Source of the DNA: Pelagomonas calceolata
Lineage: Eukaryota; Sar; Pelagophyceae; Pelagomonadales; Pelagomonadaceae
Direction of reading: 5' to 3'
Assembly (NCBI GenBank): GCA_918797485.1
Contig: CAKKNE010000003.1
Location: 3,782,001-3,846,000, forward strand
Length of the DNA: 64,000 bases
Positions 36,983 to 46,128 of the stretch are shown one piece after another. Position 1 is the first letter of the stretch. Every line of letters starts with the position of its first letter. The translations under genes were made by a program, and so were the position numbers. Below the pieces are notes generated by a model that worked only from the letters and a program-made list of their open reading frames with translations, made no database searches and had not been told where the DNA came from.

Positions 36983-38017
36983 TCACGCGATCTTCTCCTT
37001 CGCAGAGTCCTCGAAGTCCGCAAAGAACGCGACCCAAACAAGTAGAGGCACCAGGACAAAAACCACGACGAGCGACGTGTACAACACGTCCGTCGCGCCC
37101 TTCTCCGCCGCCTGGCACAACGCTTCATCAAAAAAGAAGGCGAGGACGAAGCGGTCGCCACTCGTCACGTCTTCGCCCCCGTGCTTCAGGCGCGCCCCGT
37201 GGACCACGGCGCCACCCATCTCCGGCGAGAAGACGACGTCCCTCAGTGACGAGAAGCGCGTGCCGCCGCCGTCAAAGTCGTAGGCGTCATTTTCACGTGT
37301 CGTCAACGTGGACGCGCAGACCCCACAATCACACTTCGTCCGTAGATGCGGCTCGACCTCGTCGCAGCTCTGGCCCAGACAACTCAAAGGGCAGAACTCG
37401 TCGTATGTTAACAGAGGATATTCTGGAGAGAAGTGTTCTCTTGAGAAGGTTCGCTCGGGAAACGCCGCGTTGCACGTCTCGTTCGCGAAGCCGCGCTTTC
37501 TCAGTTCACAAGTCTGCGGTTCTAAGGAAGCGTAGTCCGGCACGTTGACGCCGCTCAAACGCGGGCGACGCAGCGCGACCGTCGCCGAATACCTCCCGCC
37601 GTCGCCGTGCTGCTCGAGGCCGGCCTGTCTTGACGTGGAATATTTGATGACGAAGCCATCATGTAGAACTGGGTCGGTGGCGCCGCAGCGATGTATGAGG
37701 TCGTCGATGGTGGCGTTTCTGGCTTTGTGGACCGCTCTCTTCGCGGCCGCGGCCTGCGCACCGCCGTCGGCGTAGACTGTTGATACGGGAAGATCGACCG
37801 TCGCGTAGTACGTGTGGCGGCTCGACGTGTAGTTGCGTTTCGCTGCGGCGGCCTCGGTCGCCTCGATTATTGCTGCCGTTTCGGCCGCGGTCAAAATGGC
37901 TGGCAGCAGCCGCGGCAAACATAGCGCTCGCTCGTCGAACTGGTGGTGCGGGCAGCGGGAGTGCGCTTTCAGGGCGACGGTGATCAGTGACCACCAGTGC
38001 GTGAGCAGGGCGAGCAT
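36983..38017 (-). CDS. Prolyl 4-hydroxylase-like 2OG-Fe(II) oxygenase with C-terminal membrane anchor
   Basis: 344 residues from ATG 38017. The core carries the Fe(II) motif His-x-Asp in EQHGDGGRYS, preceded by FVIKYSTSRQ. It ends with GGAVVHGARLKHGGEDVTSGDRFVLAFFF, where the distal His and a basic 2-oxoglutarate-binding residue are expected. A Cys-rich insertion (TCELRKRGF to CDCGVCASTL) sits between the two halves. A hydrophobic helix (VLYTSLVVVFVLVPLLVWVAFF) near the C-terminus makes it membrane-bound. An N-terminal hydrophobic stretch may be a signal anchor. It probably hydroxylates secreted proteins in the ER or Golgi; the substrate is unknown. Confidence 0.75.
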   Translation of the reverse strand: MLALLTHWWSLITVALKAHSRCPHHQFDERALCLPRLLPAILTAAETAAIIEATEAAAAKRNYTSSRHTYYATVDLPVSTVYADGGAQAAAAKRAVHKARNATIDDLIHRCGATDPVLHDGFVIKYSTSRQAGLEQHGDGGRYSATVALRRPRLSGVNVPDYASLEPQTCELRKRGFANETCNAAFPERTFSREHFSPEYPLLTYDEFCPLSCLGQSCDEVEPHLRTKCDCGVCASTLTTRENDAYDFDGGGTRFSSLRDVVFSPEMGGAVVHGARLKHGGEDVTSGDRFVLAFFFDEALCQAAEKGATDVLYTSLVVVFVLVPLLVWVAFFADFEDSAKEKIA

Positions 38018-38435
38018 GTTGCTGTACAGTGGCAAGGGCTGGTGGTTGCTTGCCTCAAAGCGGCGCGAGCGGTGCAATTTTCTGGCTTGTATGGCTTCGC
38101 CGAGCAGTTGTGTGGCTCTGGACGACGGCTTGTCTCAATGCGCCGCGCTGCGGCGGCGTTTCGAGCACAGATGCACAAATGCAGCCTGCGGAGCAGCGCC
38201 GCCTCCCAGGTCCTAGCTCGTCGTGCACGGCAGCACGAATGGCACGAATGCCTCCTTGAGCTCTTGTGGGCCTCTTGATCCTGCTGCAAGCGTGAAGCGA
38301 TCGGACGAGGCGCTGCGTGGCCGCACCGGCAAGGTGCCCTGTGAGCCAGCCTGCAGTGCTGCCTTGACGCCGTCGCGGCGGGCCCACCGGTGGTGCGAGC
38401 CACACTGCGTTGACGCCGTCGCTGCGGCGCACACT
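38018..38435. other. Divergent intergenic region, nothing recognised
   Basis: About 420 bases between the oxygenase and nucleoside hydrolase starts. Open frames cross it, but none has an ATG with recognisable content, and no copy of the dispersed motif was seen. Confidence 0.4.
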
Positions 38436-39527
38436 ATGACTCTCGGCGACGTATGGCTCGACTTCGACCCCGCGGCCCTCGTCGCAACGGGATTAGACGT
38501 CGACGACGATCTCGCATTCCTGGCGCTGCTGGCGCTGCAGCGCCGCGGCCGCCTGAACTTGATAGGAGTGTCGGTGACGGCGGGGAACGCCGCGCTGCGC
38601 GACACGTTGGCAAACGCGAAAAGTCTCCTGCGCCTCGCGGGTGTGAAGCTCGAGCCGGCGGCCGGCGCGTCCTATCGTGATATGCACGTACCCTGGCCGT
38701 GGGTCCGGCGCCTCCACAACGTGCGCGGCGACGTCGCGTCCTCGCCCGACGCCGTCGATGCGATCCGATCTGCGGTGCTGGCGCGGCCGCCGCACTCGCT
38801 GACGATCGTAGCCCTCGGGCCGCTGACGAACGTCGCGGCCGCGTTAATGGATTCAGACGTCGCGGGCCGCGTCGGCCGCGTCGTGTCCATGGGCGGCGCC
38901 CTCGACGGCAAGAGGCTCGACCTGAACTGGCTGTCGGACCGGGCCGCGGCGCGCGCCGTCGTCGCGTCTCGGGTGCCGCTGACGGTCGCGCCCGTGGAGC
39001 TCTGCGCGCAGGCCGCCGTGCAGCCAGAGGACGTCGACCGGCTCGTGGAGAGGTGCTGCCCGGGCGCTGCCGTTTGTTCATTGGCTCGGGCTATGCGGCG
39101 GCAGTGCGCGTTCTCGCGGCGCTTTGTTAATAAGGGGCTCGTGGCCCGCGTGTCAAATGCACACACTGCCCTAAAAAGCGACGCCTTCGTGCCGTGGGAC
39201 GTCGTGGCGGTCCTCGCGGTTGCAGAGCCGGAGCTGTTTGGGGAGTGGCGCGAATTCGACGTCGCCGTGCCGCCGTGTGTTTCGGGCGAGCCGTGCGACG
39301 GCACTGTCGTAGTCCGGAACGGGTCGGGGGTCCTGGCGCCGACGCGGCTCGCGCCCGGCGGCGTCGTCGACGCGCTGGTCGACCTGGTCTGTGACGTGCC
39401 GGCCGTCGGGCCGGCGCCGGGTATTGTTGGCGCGCCGGTGCTTTTCGGTTCAGTCGCTGTCGCGGTTTTGGTGCCCTTGTTGTTGTTGAGAGGAGTAGTG
39501 AGTAAGTTTAGATCAAAGACCAGCTAG
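38436..39527 (+). CDS. Nucleoside hydrolase (IunH-type) with C-terminal membrane segment
   Basis: 363 residues from ATG 38436. The N-terminal calcium-binding motif is present as VATGLDVDDDLAFLALL; the family also shows IVALGPLTNVAAAL and VVSMGGAL, all here. These enzymes cleave nucleosides to base and ribose for salvage. The usual length is about 310-340, and the extra part is a hydrophobic helix (VLFGSVAVAVLVPLLLLRGVV) at the C-terminus with a short basic tail, suggesting membrane anchoring. The extension upstream of 38436 lacks an ATG. The stop codon TAG lies inside a copy of the dispersed motif. Confidence 0.82.
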   Translation: MTLGDVWLDFDPAALVATGLDVDDDLAFLALLALQRRGRLNLIGVSVTAGNAALRDTLANAKSLLRLAGVKLEPAAGASYRDMHVPWPWVRRLHNVRGDVASSPDAVDAIRSAVLARPPHSLTIVALGPLTNVAAALMDSDVAGRVGRVVSMGGALDGKRLDLNWLSDRAAARAVVASRVPLTVAPVELCAQAAVQPEDVDRLVERCCPGAAVCSLARAMRRQCAFSRRFVNKGLVARVSNAHTALKSDAFVPWDVVAVLAVAEPELFGEWREFDVAVPPCVSGEPCDGTVVVRNGSGVLAPTRLAPGGVVDALVDLVCDVPAVGPAPGIVGAPVLFGSVAVAVLVPLLLLRGVVSKFRSKTS

Positions 39528-39547
39528 CGGCATGTAACACACTAGCA
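39523..39547 (+). repeat. Dispersed palindromic motif, copy 5
   Basis: GCTAGCGGCATGTAACACACTAGCA. The core differs (AACACA for AAGACA). It contains the stop codon of the nucleoside hydrolase gene and lies 115 bases upstream of the next start. Confidence 0.65.
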
Positions 39548-39661
39548 CCATCACATTTTTCTAGACGCCGCTGCGCCGCCTATAAGCCAAAGGCTGCCCA
39601 AAAATAATGCCATGACCCCTTCGCATCGCTAACTTAGTCCAACGCGGCCGAATTCGCATCG

Positions 39662-41341
39662 ATGAGTGCGGCAAAACGCCTGCCCGCCTGGGCAGCAGCC
39701 TGCCTCCTCGTGGCCGCCGCGACCGATGAATGTCATGCGCCGGTCGCGAACACCTACACCATGGACCCGCCGGCGGCCACCTACCCGGCGCGACCGCTGC
39801 GCGAACTCACGACGCCGCTGACAACTGTAATTCGCTGGCTCGGTAACGACGAGGCCCAACTCGCGGCCTCCCTCGGCACGCTGCGCGCGACGCTGCCGCG
39901 GGCGCGCATCACCATTGCTGCGCGCGATATGGAGCGAGCGCGCCGCGTCGGCGCGCGCTTCGAGGTCGAGCGCGTCGTCGGCGTCGATGCCGTTCCGACG
40001 CTCACTACCGGACAGGTTGTCGTGGCCGACGCGTCGGTCGTATTCCAGCCCGACGCGACGCGGACTCGACTCGTCGCCATGAAGGGCTGCGCGGCGGCGG
40101 GCCGTCGCTTCGCAGTCGGTGATGCACAGAGCGTCGCGGGGTGGCTCCGCGGCGGCGACTGCTCGGAATCGACCACCGGTCTTATTCTAGCAAATGGCTG
40201 CGCGCATTCAAACGCCTTCGGCGAGGTCGTCTCAGAGAATGAGCTCCCCTACTTCGCTCTGTTACATCCGAGCGCGGACTGCCCCTGGCGCTCCACATTA
40301 ACGGCGCGTTTACAAACCTTCTCCGCCGTCTGCGCCAAGCCGCCCTGCGCCGTGCCGCTGTCGCGCGTCAAGAACCGGAAGCGGACGCAGCAGCTACTTG
40401 ACACGCACGGGCTGAATGATAAGACCGGCGCCGACGCGGCTTTATTATTGCGAAAGCGGCGGCCGCTCTTCGCTGAACCATATCATAATGAAACGCCGAC
40501 GACGGACTGCCTCTTGATGGGCGCCGGCGACTACAAGGATCCCCAGGTTTATGCGACGTTCCTGCGGAGCCTCCGCGAGGCCGGGTCGGCCTGCGACGTG
40601 ACGCTCTTCACGAACGACGCCGCCTCTCCAGATATTCAATCTATTTTCAACAAATTCAACGCGAGGTGGCACCGCTTTCTACCGGTAGTGGACGGGCTCT
40701 CGAGCGACGACGTCGCGAGACAAGCCTTCCAGACCGCACCCGGATTGGGTAGGTTAGCGTCGACTTTACGGTTCCGCATCTTCCGCAGCTATTTAATGGG
40801 AGAATCGCGCCATACGTATGTGGGCTGGGCCGACGTCCGCGACGTCTTTTTCCAGAGCTGTCCGTTTTCTCGCCTCAGAAGTGGCGCCTTGCACGTCTTC
40901 TCGGAGACGGCTCTGCTCACCCTAGCGCATAAACGGCGCGTCTACCTCGAGTGGTCGCGGCGGGCGTGGGGTTTTGACTGCTCTGATGAGTACGAAACGT
41001 ATCACGACGCGCCGCCGGTCAATCTAGGCGTCGTGCTCGGTGCCCGATCCTCAGTGTTGCAGGCGTTGGATACTTTAATATGTCAATTGGAGAGGTGCGG
41101 CGGCTGGGACCAGTTTTTGTGGAGCAAGTTGGTTTACGAGAGGACGATCGGAGCGACGGCTCATATTGGAGACGACGACGCGGCCGTCGCGAACCTGTGC
41201 GCGAATCTTGACGTGGAGGTCGGCGACGCGTCGCGCGTCGTGTCGAGTCGAGGTGAGCCTTATTCGATCGTGCACCAATATGATCGGTACGACGGCGTGG
41301 TGCGCGCGGTGGCTTCGAGGTGGCCGTTTGCGGCTGCTTGA
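39662..41341 (+). CDS. Secreted/Golgi glycosyltransferase-like protein
   Basis: 559 residues, ATG 39662, signal peptide (MSAAKRLPAWAAACLLVAAA). The C-terminal half looks like a GT-A-type nucleotide-sugar transferase: CDVTLFTND, FRIFRSYLMG, and YVGWADVRDVFFQ, where ADVRD could serve as the metal-binding D-x-D equivalent. NLGVVLGARSSVLQALD and a conserved WDQFLW follow. Similar domain layouts occur in many algal secretory proteins. The N-terminal 250 residues also show a sugar-transferase-like strand order (VIRWLGNDEAQLAASL) and may be a second, degenerate domain. Donor and acceptor are unknown. No intron is needed. Confidence 0.65.
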   Translation: MSAAKRLPAWAAACLLVAAATDECHAPVANTYTMDPPAATYPARPLRELTTPLTTVIRWLGNDEAQLAASLGTLRATLPRARITIAARDMERARRVGARFEVERVVGVDAVPTLTTGQVVVADASVVFQPDATRTRLVAMKGCAAAGRRFAVGDAQSVAGWLRGGDCSESTTGLILANGCAHSNAFGEVVSENELPYFALLHPSADCPWRSTLTARLQTFSAVCAKPPCAVPLSRVKNRKRTQQLLDTHGLNDKTGADAALLLRKRRPLFAEPYHNETPTTDCLLMGAGDYKDPQVYATFLRSLREAGSACDVTLFTNDAASPDIQSIFNKFNARWHRFLPVVDGLSSDDVARQAFQTAPGLGRLASTLRFRIFRSYLMGESRHTYVGWADVRDVFFQSCPFSRLRSGALHVFSETALLTLAHKRRVYLEWSRRAWGFDCSDEYETYHDAPPVNLGVVLGARSSVLQALDTLICQLERCGGWDQFLWSKLVYERTIGATAHIGDDDAAVANLCANLDVEVGDASRVVSSRGEPYSIVHQYDRYDGVVRAVASRWPFAAA

Positions 41342-41527
41342 GGCGTCGGCGTAGGTGTGTTCTTGTTACTATAGCCTTGTTTTGGGAGTCGTCCGCCTCG
41401 CCGCGCGGACGTGCGTGCGGGTGACCCTGAAGGGGAGAGATGTCGTCTCCCGTCGTTTGGTCGCGGTTTGTACACGCTATAGTTGTCCGCGCGCCGCGCA
41501 GCCGCTGTCATCGCACTCCATAGATCA

Positions 41528-43210
41528 ATGGAGCAGCAGCCCGAGGACGAGCGCCGCGGCCGGCGCGCCGGCCGGCCCCCCATCCGCTTGCCTCTCCACA
41601 GAAACAGCTTCAGGCGCAGCCGGAGCCTCTCGCCGTTCTGGCACGACGACGACGCCAACATGTATGCTCTGAGCAGACCCGCCGGTGAAGCGGGTGATTC
41701 TGGAGACGAGCCATTGCTGGTCCGCGAGACGGCGCCGACGACGCGCGCAGAAGAACCGATGGCATTGTCGCGGCCCCAATGGAACGCAGCTCCGATGGAA
41801 CGCGGCCTCGATGGAATGCCCCGCGCGTCGTTTGATCCCAACAGCGACAACCTGCCGTTCACGGGAGGCCGGGACCACTTCGATGTTGGACTTGAGCTTC
41901 AGAAGCTGCGCGGTATGAACGGGCCGGAGATGGAGAGATACATTAATGACGAGATGGATAGAGCCGATCTTGCAACCATGTTAGTTGAAACTAGGATGTG
42001 GATTCACTGGGGATTTGATGGGGCTCGCCGCGCCATGGAAGAAGGCAGGCCCGGCCTTTTCAATTTCCCCGACGAGCCACGGGGGCACACGAGCCGTATT
42101 CCAGACCAGTCGTCGCAGGGCTCCGCGCCCGGCGGCGTTCCCCAGAAATCCGCGCCGGCCCGGCCCGCGGCCTCCGACCGGCGCCAGAAGCAGACGGACG
42201 CCCAGTCGAAGGCCTGCGACGCTAGATTTGCGATGGGCCGCACTTCCTCGCCCGCGGACGCCGACGCGGACTCCTACCCGCCGGACCAGGAGGACTCGCC
42301 GCCGCTGCGGGTCTCGCGACTCTCGCCGCCGCCGCGGCGCGTCGTCGACCGCCCGCTGCAGCGGGATGGGGATCATTACCGCCCGTCGCCGCCGCGAGAT
42401 GATGTTCTCGATGATATTGGGCCCGCCCTCGCCTACGCCGACTCCATGCGGGTTCACTTTAGAGGCCTCGCTTCCAGAGAGGCACTTAATAGCACGGGCC
42501 TCACGGCTCGAACTGGGGCCGCCCAGGCTTGGATGCACGCACATCTTGCTATCCAGAGACAGCAGGCCCAGGAGATGGTCAATGGCTTCTCGGAGTCGTC
42601 GCCGCCCCCGGCCAATCCGGGCAATGCTCCTCCTCCTCCTCAAGGTCCTACTCCTGCTGTTTCCGACAATAGCCCCTTACCCTTCAACCAGAGTGATTGT
42701 GATTTTGGAGCTGTCATGCAGAAACTCCGAGGCATGGATTGGCCAGAGGCGGCGGCTTGGGCCAAAGCCGAAACGGATAGGGCTGGGCTTGCTAAGGCGT
42801 TGATTATGAATAGGATGTATTGCTATGCCCATCAAGAGTCTGAACGGCGAATTATCAATAATATGACCTCCGGCGGAGATACGAGGGGCCCGGTGTTCCA
42901 CGCTACCGACGATACTCTACCGCTTTGGGATAGCTGTGAGCGGCCAGGACCACATTTGAACCACCCGCGTCAGGACCACGGCGCCGCCTGCCAGGATCCA
43001 GGCATCTCGCCGGCACTGGCGTTGGGGCCGACGCCGGACCAAGTGGAGCTCGCCAAGTGCCGACGGGCGCTCGCCGCGGCCAAGCGAGCTCTAGAAGACA
43101 ACGCGCCCCTGGAACCCTCGAGTCCAGAATACTTCTGGGCGAGCGCGCGCGCCAGGGCCGCGTCGGCCCTCGCCGAGATCTCCAAGGTACTAGAGGGGGA
43201 AGAACTCTAG
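41528..43210 (+). CDS. Unknown protein with an internal duplication
   Basis: 560 residues from ATG 41528. Not recognised. Two related segments, at about residues 110-170 (LPFTGG, LQKLRGMNGPEMERYINDEMDRADLATMLVETRMW) and 385-440 (LPFNQS, MQKLRGMDWPEAAAWAKAETDRAGLAKALIMNRMY), indicate an ancient duplication of a helical unit of about 50 residues. The stretch between them is Pro/Ser/Arg-rich and disordered. The C-terminus is an Ala-rich helix. There is no signal peptide or membrane segment. Confidence 0.6.
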   Translation: MEQQPEDERRGRRAGRPPIRLPLHRNSFRRSRSLSPFWHDDDANMYALSRPAGEAGDSGDEPLLVRETAPTTRAEEPMALSRPQWNAAPMERGLDGMPRASFDPNSDNLPFTGGRDHFDVGLELQKLRGMNGPEMERYINDEMDRADLATMLVETRMWIHWGFDGARRAMEEGRPGLFNFPDEPRGHTSRIPDQSSQGSAPGGVPQKSAPARPAASDRRQKQTDAQSKACDARFAMGRTSSPADADADSYPPDQEDSPPLRVSRLSPPPRRVVDRPLQRDGDHYRPSPPRDDVLDDIGPALAYADSMRVHFRGLASREALNSTGLTARTGAAQAWMHAHLAIQRQQAQEMVNGFSESSPPPANPGNAPPPPQGPTPAVSDNSPLPFNQSDCDFGAVMQKLRGMDWPEAAAWAKAETDRAGLAKALIMNRMYCYAHQESERRIINNMTSGGDTRGPVFHATDDTLPLWDSCERPGPHLNHPRQDHGAACQDPGISPALALGPTPDQVELAKCRRALAAAKRALEDNAPLEPSSPEYFWASARARAASALAEISKVLEGEEL

Positions 43211-43492
43211 GGACCCTGTAAAACAAGAAGAATCGTATATCACGTTTCTGCCTAAGGATCGCTACACAGCGATCGCAAAACCCGTTTTGCAATTAGATCA
43301 TTTTGCGGGGGAGACACACACACTTGCACAGGACGCAAAAAGCGTAACAGAGGGCCGCAGCGCTCCTCAAACGACGCGCACGTTGGCGTTTCGAACCGCT
43401 GCGTCGCCCGTCTGCCATAACATTGATCGCTAAGCAAGGCAACCAACCGGGGCTGCTGAAGCAGCACTGACTGCAACGCAGCATCGCAATAA

Positions 43493-44449
43493 ATGCGCCG
43501 CTGCGCAGCCGTGCTGGCAATGCTGCGGGCCGCGGCGATCGTGCCGCGCACCCGCTGGCAGCCGCAAGCCGAGCGCCACCTCGCGAGGGTCACGAAGCTG
43601 CTCGGCGCTGCACCGGACGTCGCCGCGGCGCGGTCGCGCGACGACCCGTTGCTGAATTTCGTATTTACGTATTACGGTAGCGACTTGGGCGCAGCCGCGA
43701 ATCTCGGGCGATGGTGCCCGCCGGTAGGTGTGGCCATCGAAGCATCACAGGACGACCGCGAACGGCTCTGGCGCGGCATCGAGAGCAGCGGCTCGTACGA
43801 TCCGCGAAAGCTCCCCAAGAAGCGCCTCGCGGCCTTGGAGCGCGGCCGCGCCGCTCTCGCCGCGACGCGCAAACGGCCGCCGATCTGGCACTGCTACGGG
43901 CTCCACGAGTGGGCGATGCTCTACCGGCCCGACGGTGCCCCGCAACCGCACAAGCACCAGTCGCTACCGCTCCGCGTCGACCAGGCGACGATTAATCGCG
44001 TCGTCGAGGCGGACGAGATCAAGTGCACGCACTTTGACGCCTTTCGCTTCTTCGCGCCCGAAGCCACGGACAAGAACCGCCACGCGCTGACGCGGCAGAC
44101 GCAGCTCGACCACGAGCAGCCGGCCTGCGTCCACGCGAACATGGATTTACTACGGTACGCGCTGCGGCTGGCGCCCTTCGTCGACGCTAGTCTCATCGGC
44201 GACGCGCTGGACGTCGCGTTGCAGGCGCGGGACTTGGACATTCGCGCGTCGCCCTATTTGCTCGCCGGCGCCGTGCCGGTGGAAGTCGAGACCACGGCCG
44301 GGCGAAAGGAGTACGTCCGACGCCAAGCCGCGGTCCACGACGCCGCCGCACCCGTCAGAGACCGCCTGCTTGCGGCCTACGACGACTTCTTCCTCGCACA
44401 CGCGCTCGTGCCGGACGCTCGCGCGGAGGAGGCTAAACTTGTTGTATAG
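43493..44449 (+). CDS. Conserved protein of a bacteria-type family, function uncertain
   Basis: 318 residues, ATG 43493. The protein carries several strongly patterned motifs: PIWHCYGLHEWAMLYR, SLPLRVDQATINRVVE, CTHFDAFRFF, and DHEQPACVHANMDLLRYA, with ASPYLLAGAVPVEVETTAGR near the end. From memory these match a bacterial (notably actinobacterial) family that databases often label 3-methyladenine DNA glycosylase; I cannot confirm the label, and it may be a mis-annotation. His and Glu/Asp residues in the motifs suggest an enzyme. There is no clear signal peptide, although the N-terminus is Arg/Ala-rich and could target an organelle. Confidence 0.62.
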   Translation: MRRCAAVLAMLRAAAIVPRTRWQPQAERHLARVTKLLGAAPDVAAARSRDDPLLNFVFTYYGSDLGAAANLGRWCPPVGVAIEASQDDRERLWRGIESSGSYDPRKLPKKRLAALERGRAALAATRKRPPIWHCYGLHEWAMLYRPDGAPQPHKHQSLPLRVDQATINRVVEADEIKCTHFDAFRFFAPEATDKNRHALTRQTQLDHEQPACVHANMDLLRYALRLAPFVDASLIGDALDVALQARDLDIRASPYLLAGAVPVEVETTAGRKEYVRRQAAVHDAAAPVRDRLLAAYDDFFLAHALVPDARAEEAKLVV

Positions 44450-44740
44450 ACTATTTTCAACTTTGTGGTATTTTTTTTAGCGGAACAGGCGGGGGATTTT
44501 GATTTTGAGGAGTACACACAGGGTCTTGGGCGTGATTTTGAGGACCGATTTTCAGAGAAAGATCGTTCAGAGAAAGATCGGTTGCCTGTGTGGGAACGAC
44601 ACAGTCACGAAACGACCGCGGCTCTCTCACGAGGCATGTAGACTCTCATGCGGCCGCATCGACGGCGTCGAGGCGGTGCGGCACCGCGTCGACGCCATCG
44701 CCGCGACCACGTCATGTTGAAGCTCATTTTATGCTCTGAG

Positions 44741-45500
44741 TCAGCACCATCCGGGCGGCTTGTGCTTGCAGGCCTTGGAGTGTGCGACCTGTGTAGAAAT
44801 GAAGTCTCGCGCTGAATCATATGGCTTGATTTCCACACAGGCGCCAGACGGCGGCGGGTGCGTGCCCGAAGACTCGGCCACACTTGTGCGCGCAGGGATA
44901 GTTCCCATCAGCGTCTTGGGGAGGCTTCGACATCGCCTGGTGGTTGCGTCGGAAGCGCGAGGGGGCGAACGGCCGCGGGGCCGACGACGCCTTGGGCGCG
45001 CGTCGGGGCGGGGCCGGTGCTTGCGGTAAGGCCTTGCGCGGCGGCTTGAGGGATAAAAGGAGCCAGGCGGCGCGGTTGGGGTTCTCGTCGAGAATGCGCA
45101 CGGCATCTAATTGGGAGGGCTTGACGGGCTCGTAGAGGAGCTCGGGCGTCCGGTAGACGGCTCCCGGCGAAGCCACGGCCGCGAGGAGCTCGCGCTTCTC
45201 GACGCCGGGCGTCGGCGGGAGCCGCGCCGCGGAGGCGGCGCGCGGGGAAGCTTCATCGTCCGAGGAGCTCACCTTCGGTACCGGCGCTTCGACAGTGACG
45301 CGGACGCCCGGCGGCCACGCGGGGAGCGCGGCGTCCGGGCGGCGGCCCGAGGGGCTGCGTTGCTCCGGCGGCGTCACCGTTCCCGCTCGTACGAGAGCCG
45401 ACGGCACGACGACGCTCATCTTGGCGGCGGGGGGTGCCTTGGCGAGGGCCGGGGCGGCCGACGCGATCTTCGTGGTGCTTGCGGTGGGCGCGGGTGTCAT
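44741..45500 (-). CDS. Small C2HC zinc-finger protein
   Basis: Exons 45500-44850 and 44788-44741 (232 residues). The unspliced frame would end in WRLCGNQAI; splicing the 61-base element instead gives YPCAHKCGRVFGHAPAAVAHSKACKH, a complete Cys-x3-Cys...His-x4-Cys finger, which supports the intron. The remaining N-terminal part is Ala/Pro/Arg-rich, with one conserved-looking patch (YEPVKPSQLDAVRILDENPN). This type of finger often binds RNA or proteins. Function unknown. Confidence 0.65.
44789..44849 (-). mobile_element. Short introner-like intron in zinc-finger gene
   Basis: 61 bases. Ends CTGTGTGGAAATCAAG and, at the other end, the inverse of CTGTGTAGAAATGAAG (13 of 15 paired). Almost no inner sequence remains, so this is the minimal form. 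Phase 0; the next exon starts GTC. The 8-base flanks have diverged. Confidence 0.8.
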
Positions 45501-46128
45501 GGTGAATAGTAGTCGCCTCTTGAATTAAAACGACTTTTGAGGTCCTGGCAGCACCGCGCGGCGGCCCGGTGGCAGCTAGGATGGTATGGAAGGCGCACAC
45601 CGCCTTTGGCGTGCGTACGATGCGAATTGCGGCGGTGCGCAGCTGCCTCAAATGGGGAGAGTGCCTCGCTTGACCTGGCATCGATTTACTTTAGTTAGGC
45701 TAGCCGCCCCCGCACGTCATTCACTCAGAATTTTGAAATAGTCCATTCGACGAGACTCCGGTCGGCCTGGGGGAGGCGCCCGGCCACTACCTGGTCACTG
45801 CCCAGTCATCGAAGGTACGAGGAAGGGGCTGCCCCATCGCACCGTAAAAAAACGGGGGCTCTTCCGCCGTTCTTACGCTCCCGACCCGTCCTCGGCAGCC
45901 CTGGTACTCCGCTTCGAGGCCTCGCGCGGGCGGCGGGGGACCGAAAAACAGGTTGGGCAGCCAGCCAGGCGAACGCTAAAAAACCGCGTCCAGCGCGCCC
46001 GCCGCCGCGAGTGTTGACGAGTCAGCCCAGTCACCAGTCACCCGTCACCCGTCCACAGCGAGTCGCGCTGCTTACAAGGCGCACCGCCGCGCAGCAGGCG
46101 AGCTCGAGACCAGGGCTGCTGCAGCGCC
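45501..46128. other. Divergent intergenic region, nothing recognised
   Basis: About 630 bases between the zinc-finger and EamA genes. No domain-bearing frame, RNA gene or clear motif was seen. Confidence 0.4.

Noticed and set aside
43378-43440. Minus-strand GGTTCGAAAC resembling a tRNA B-box
   Set aside because: No acceptor stem or D-arm pairs with it.
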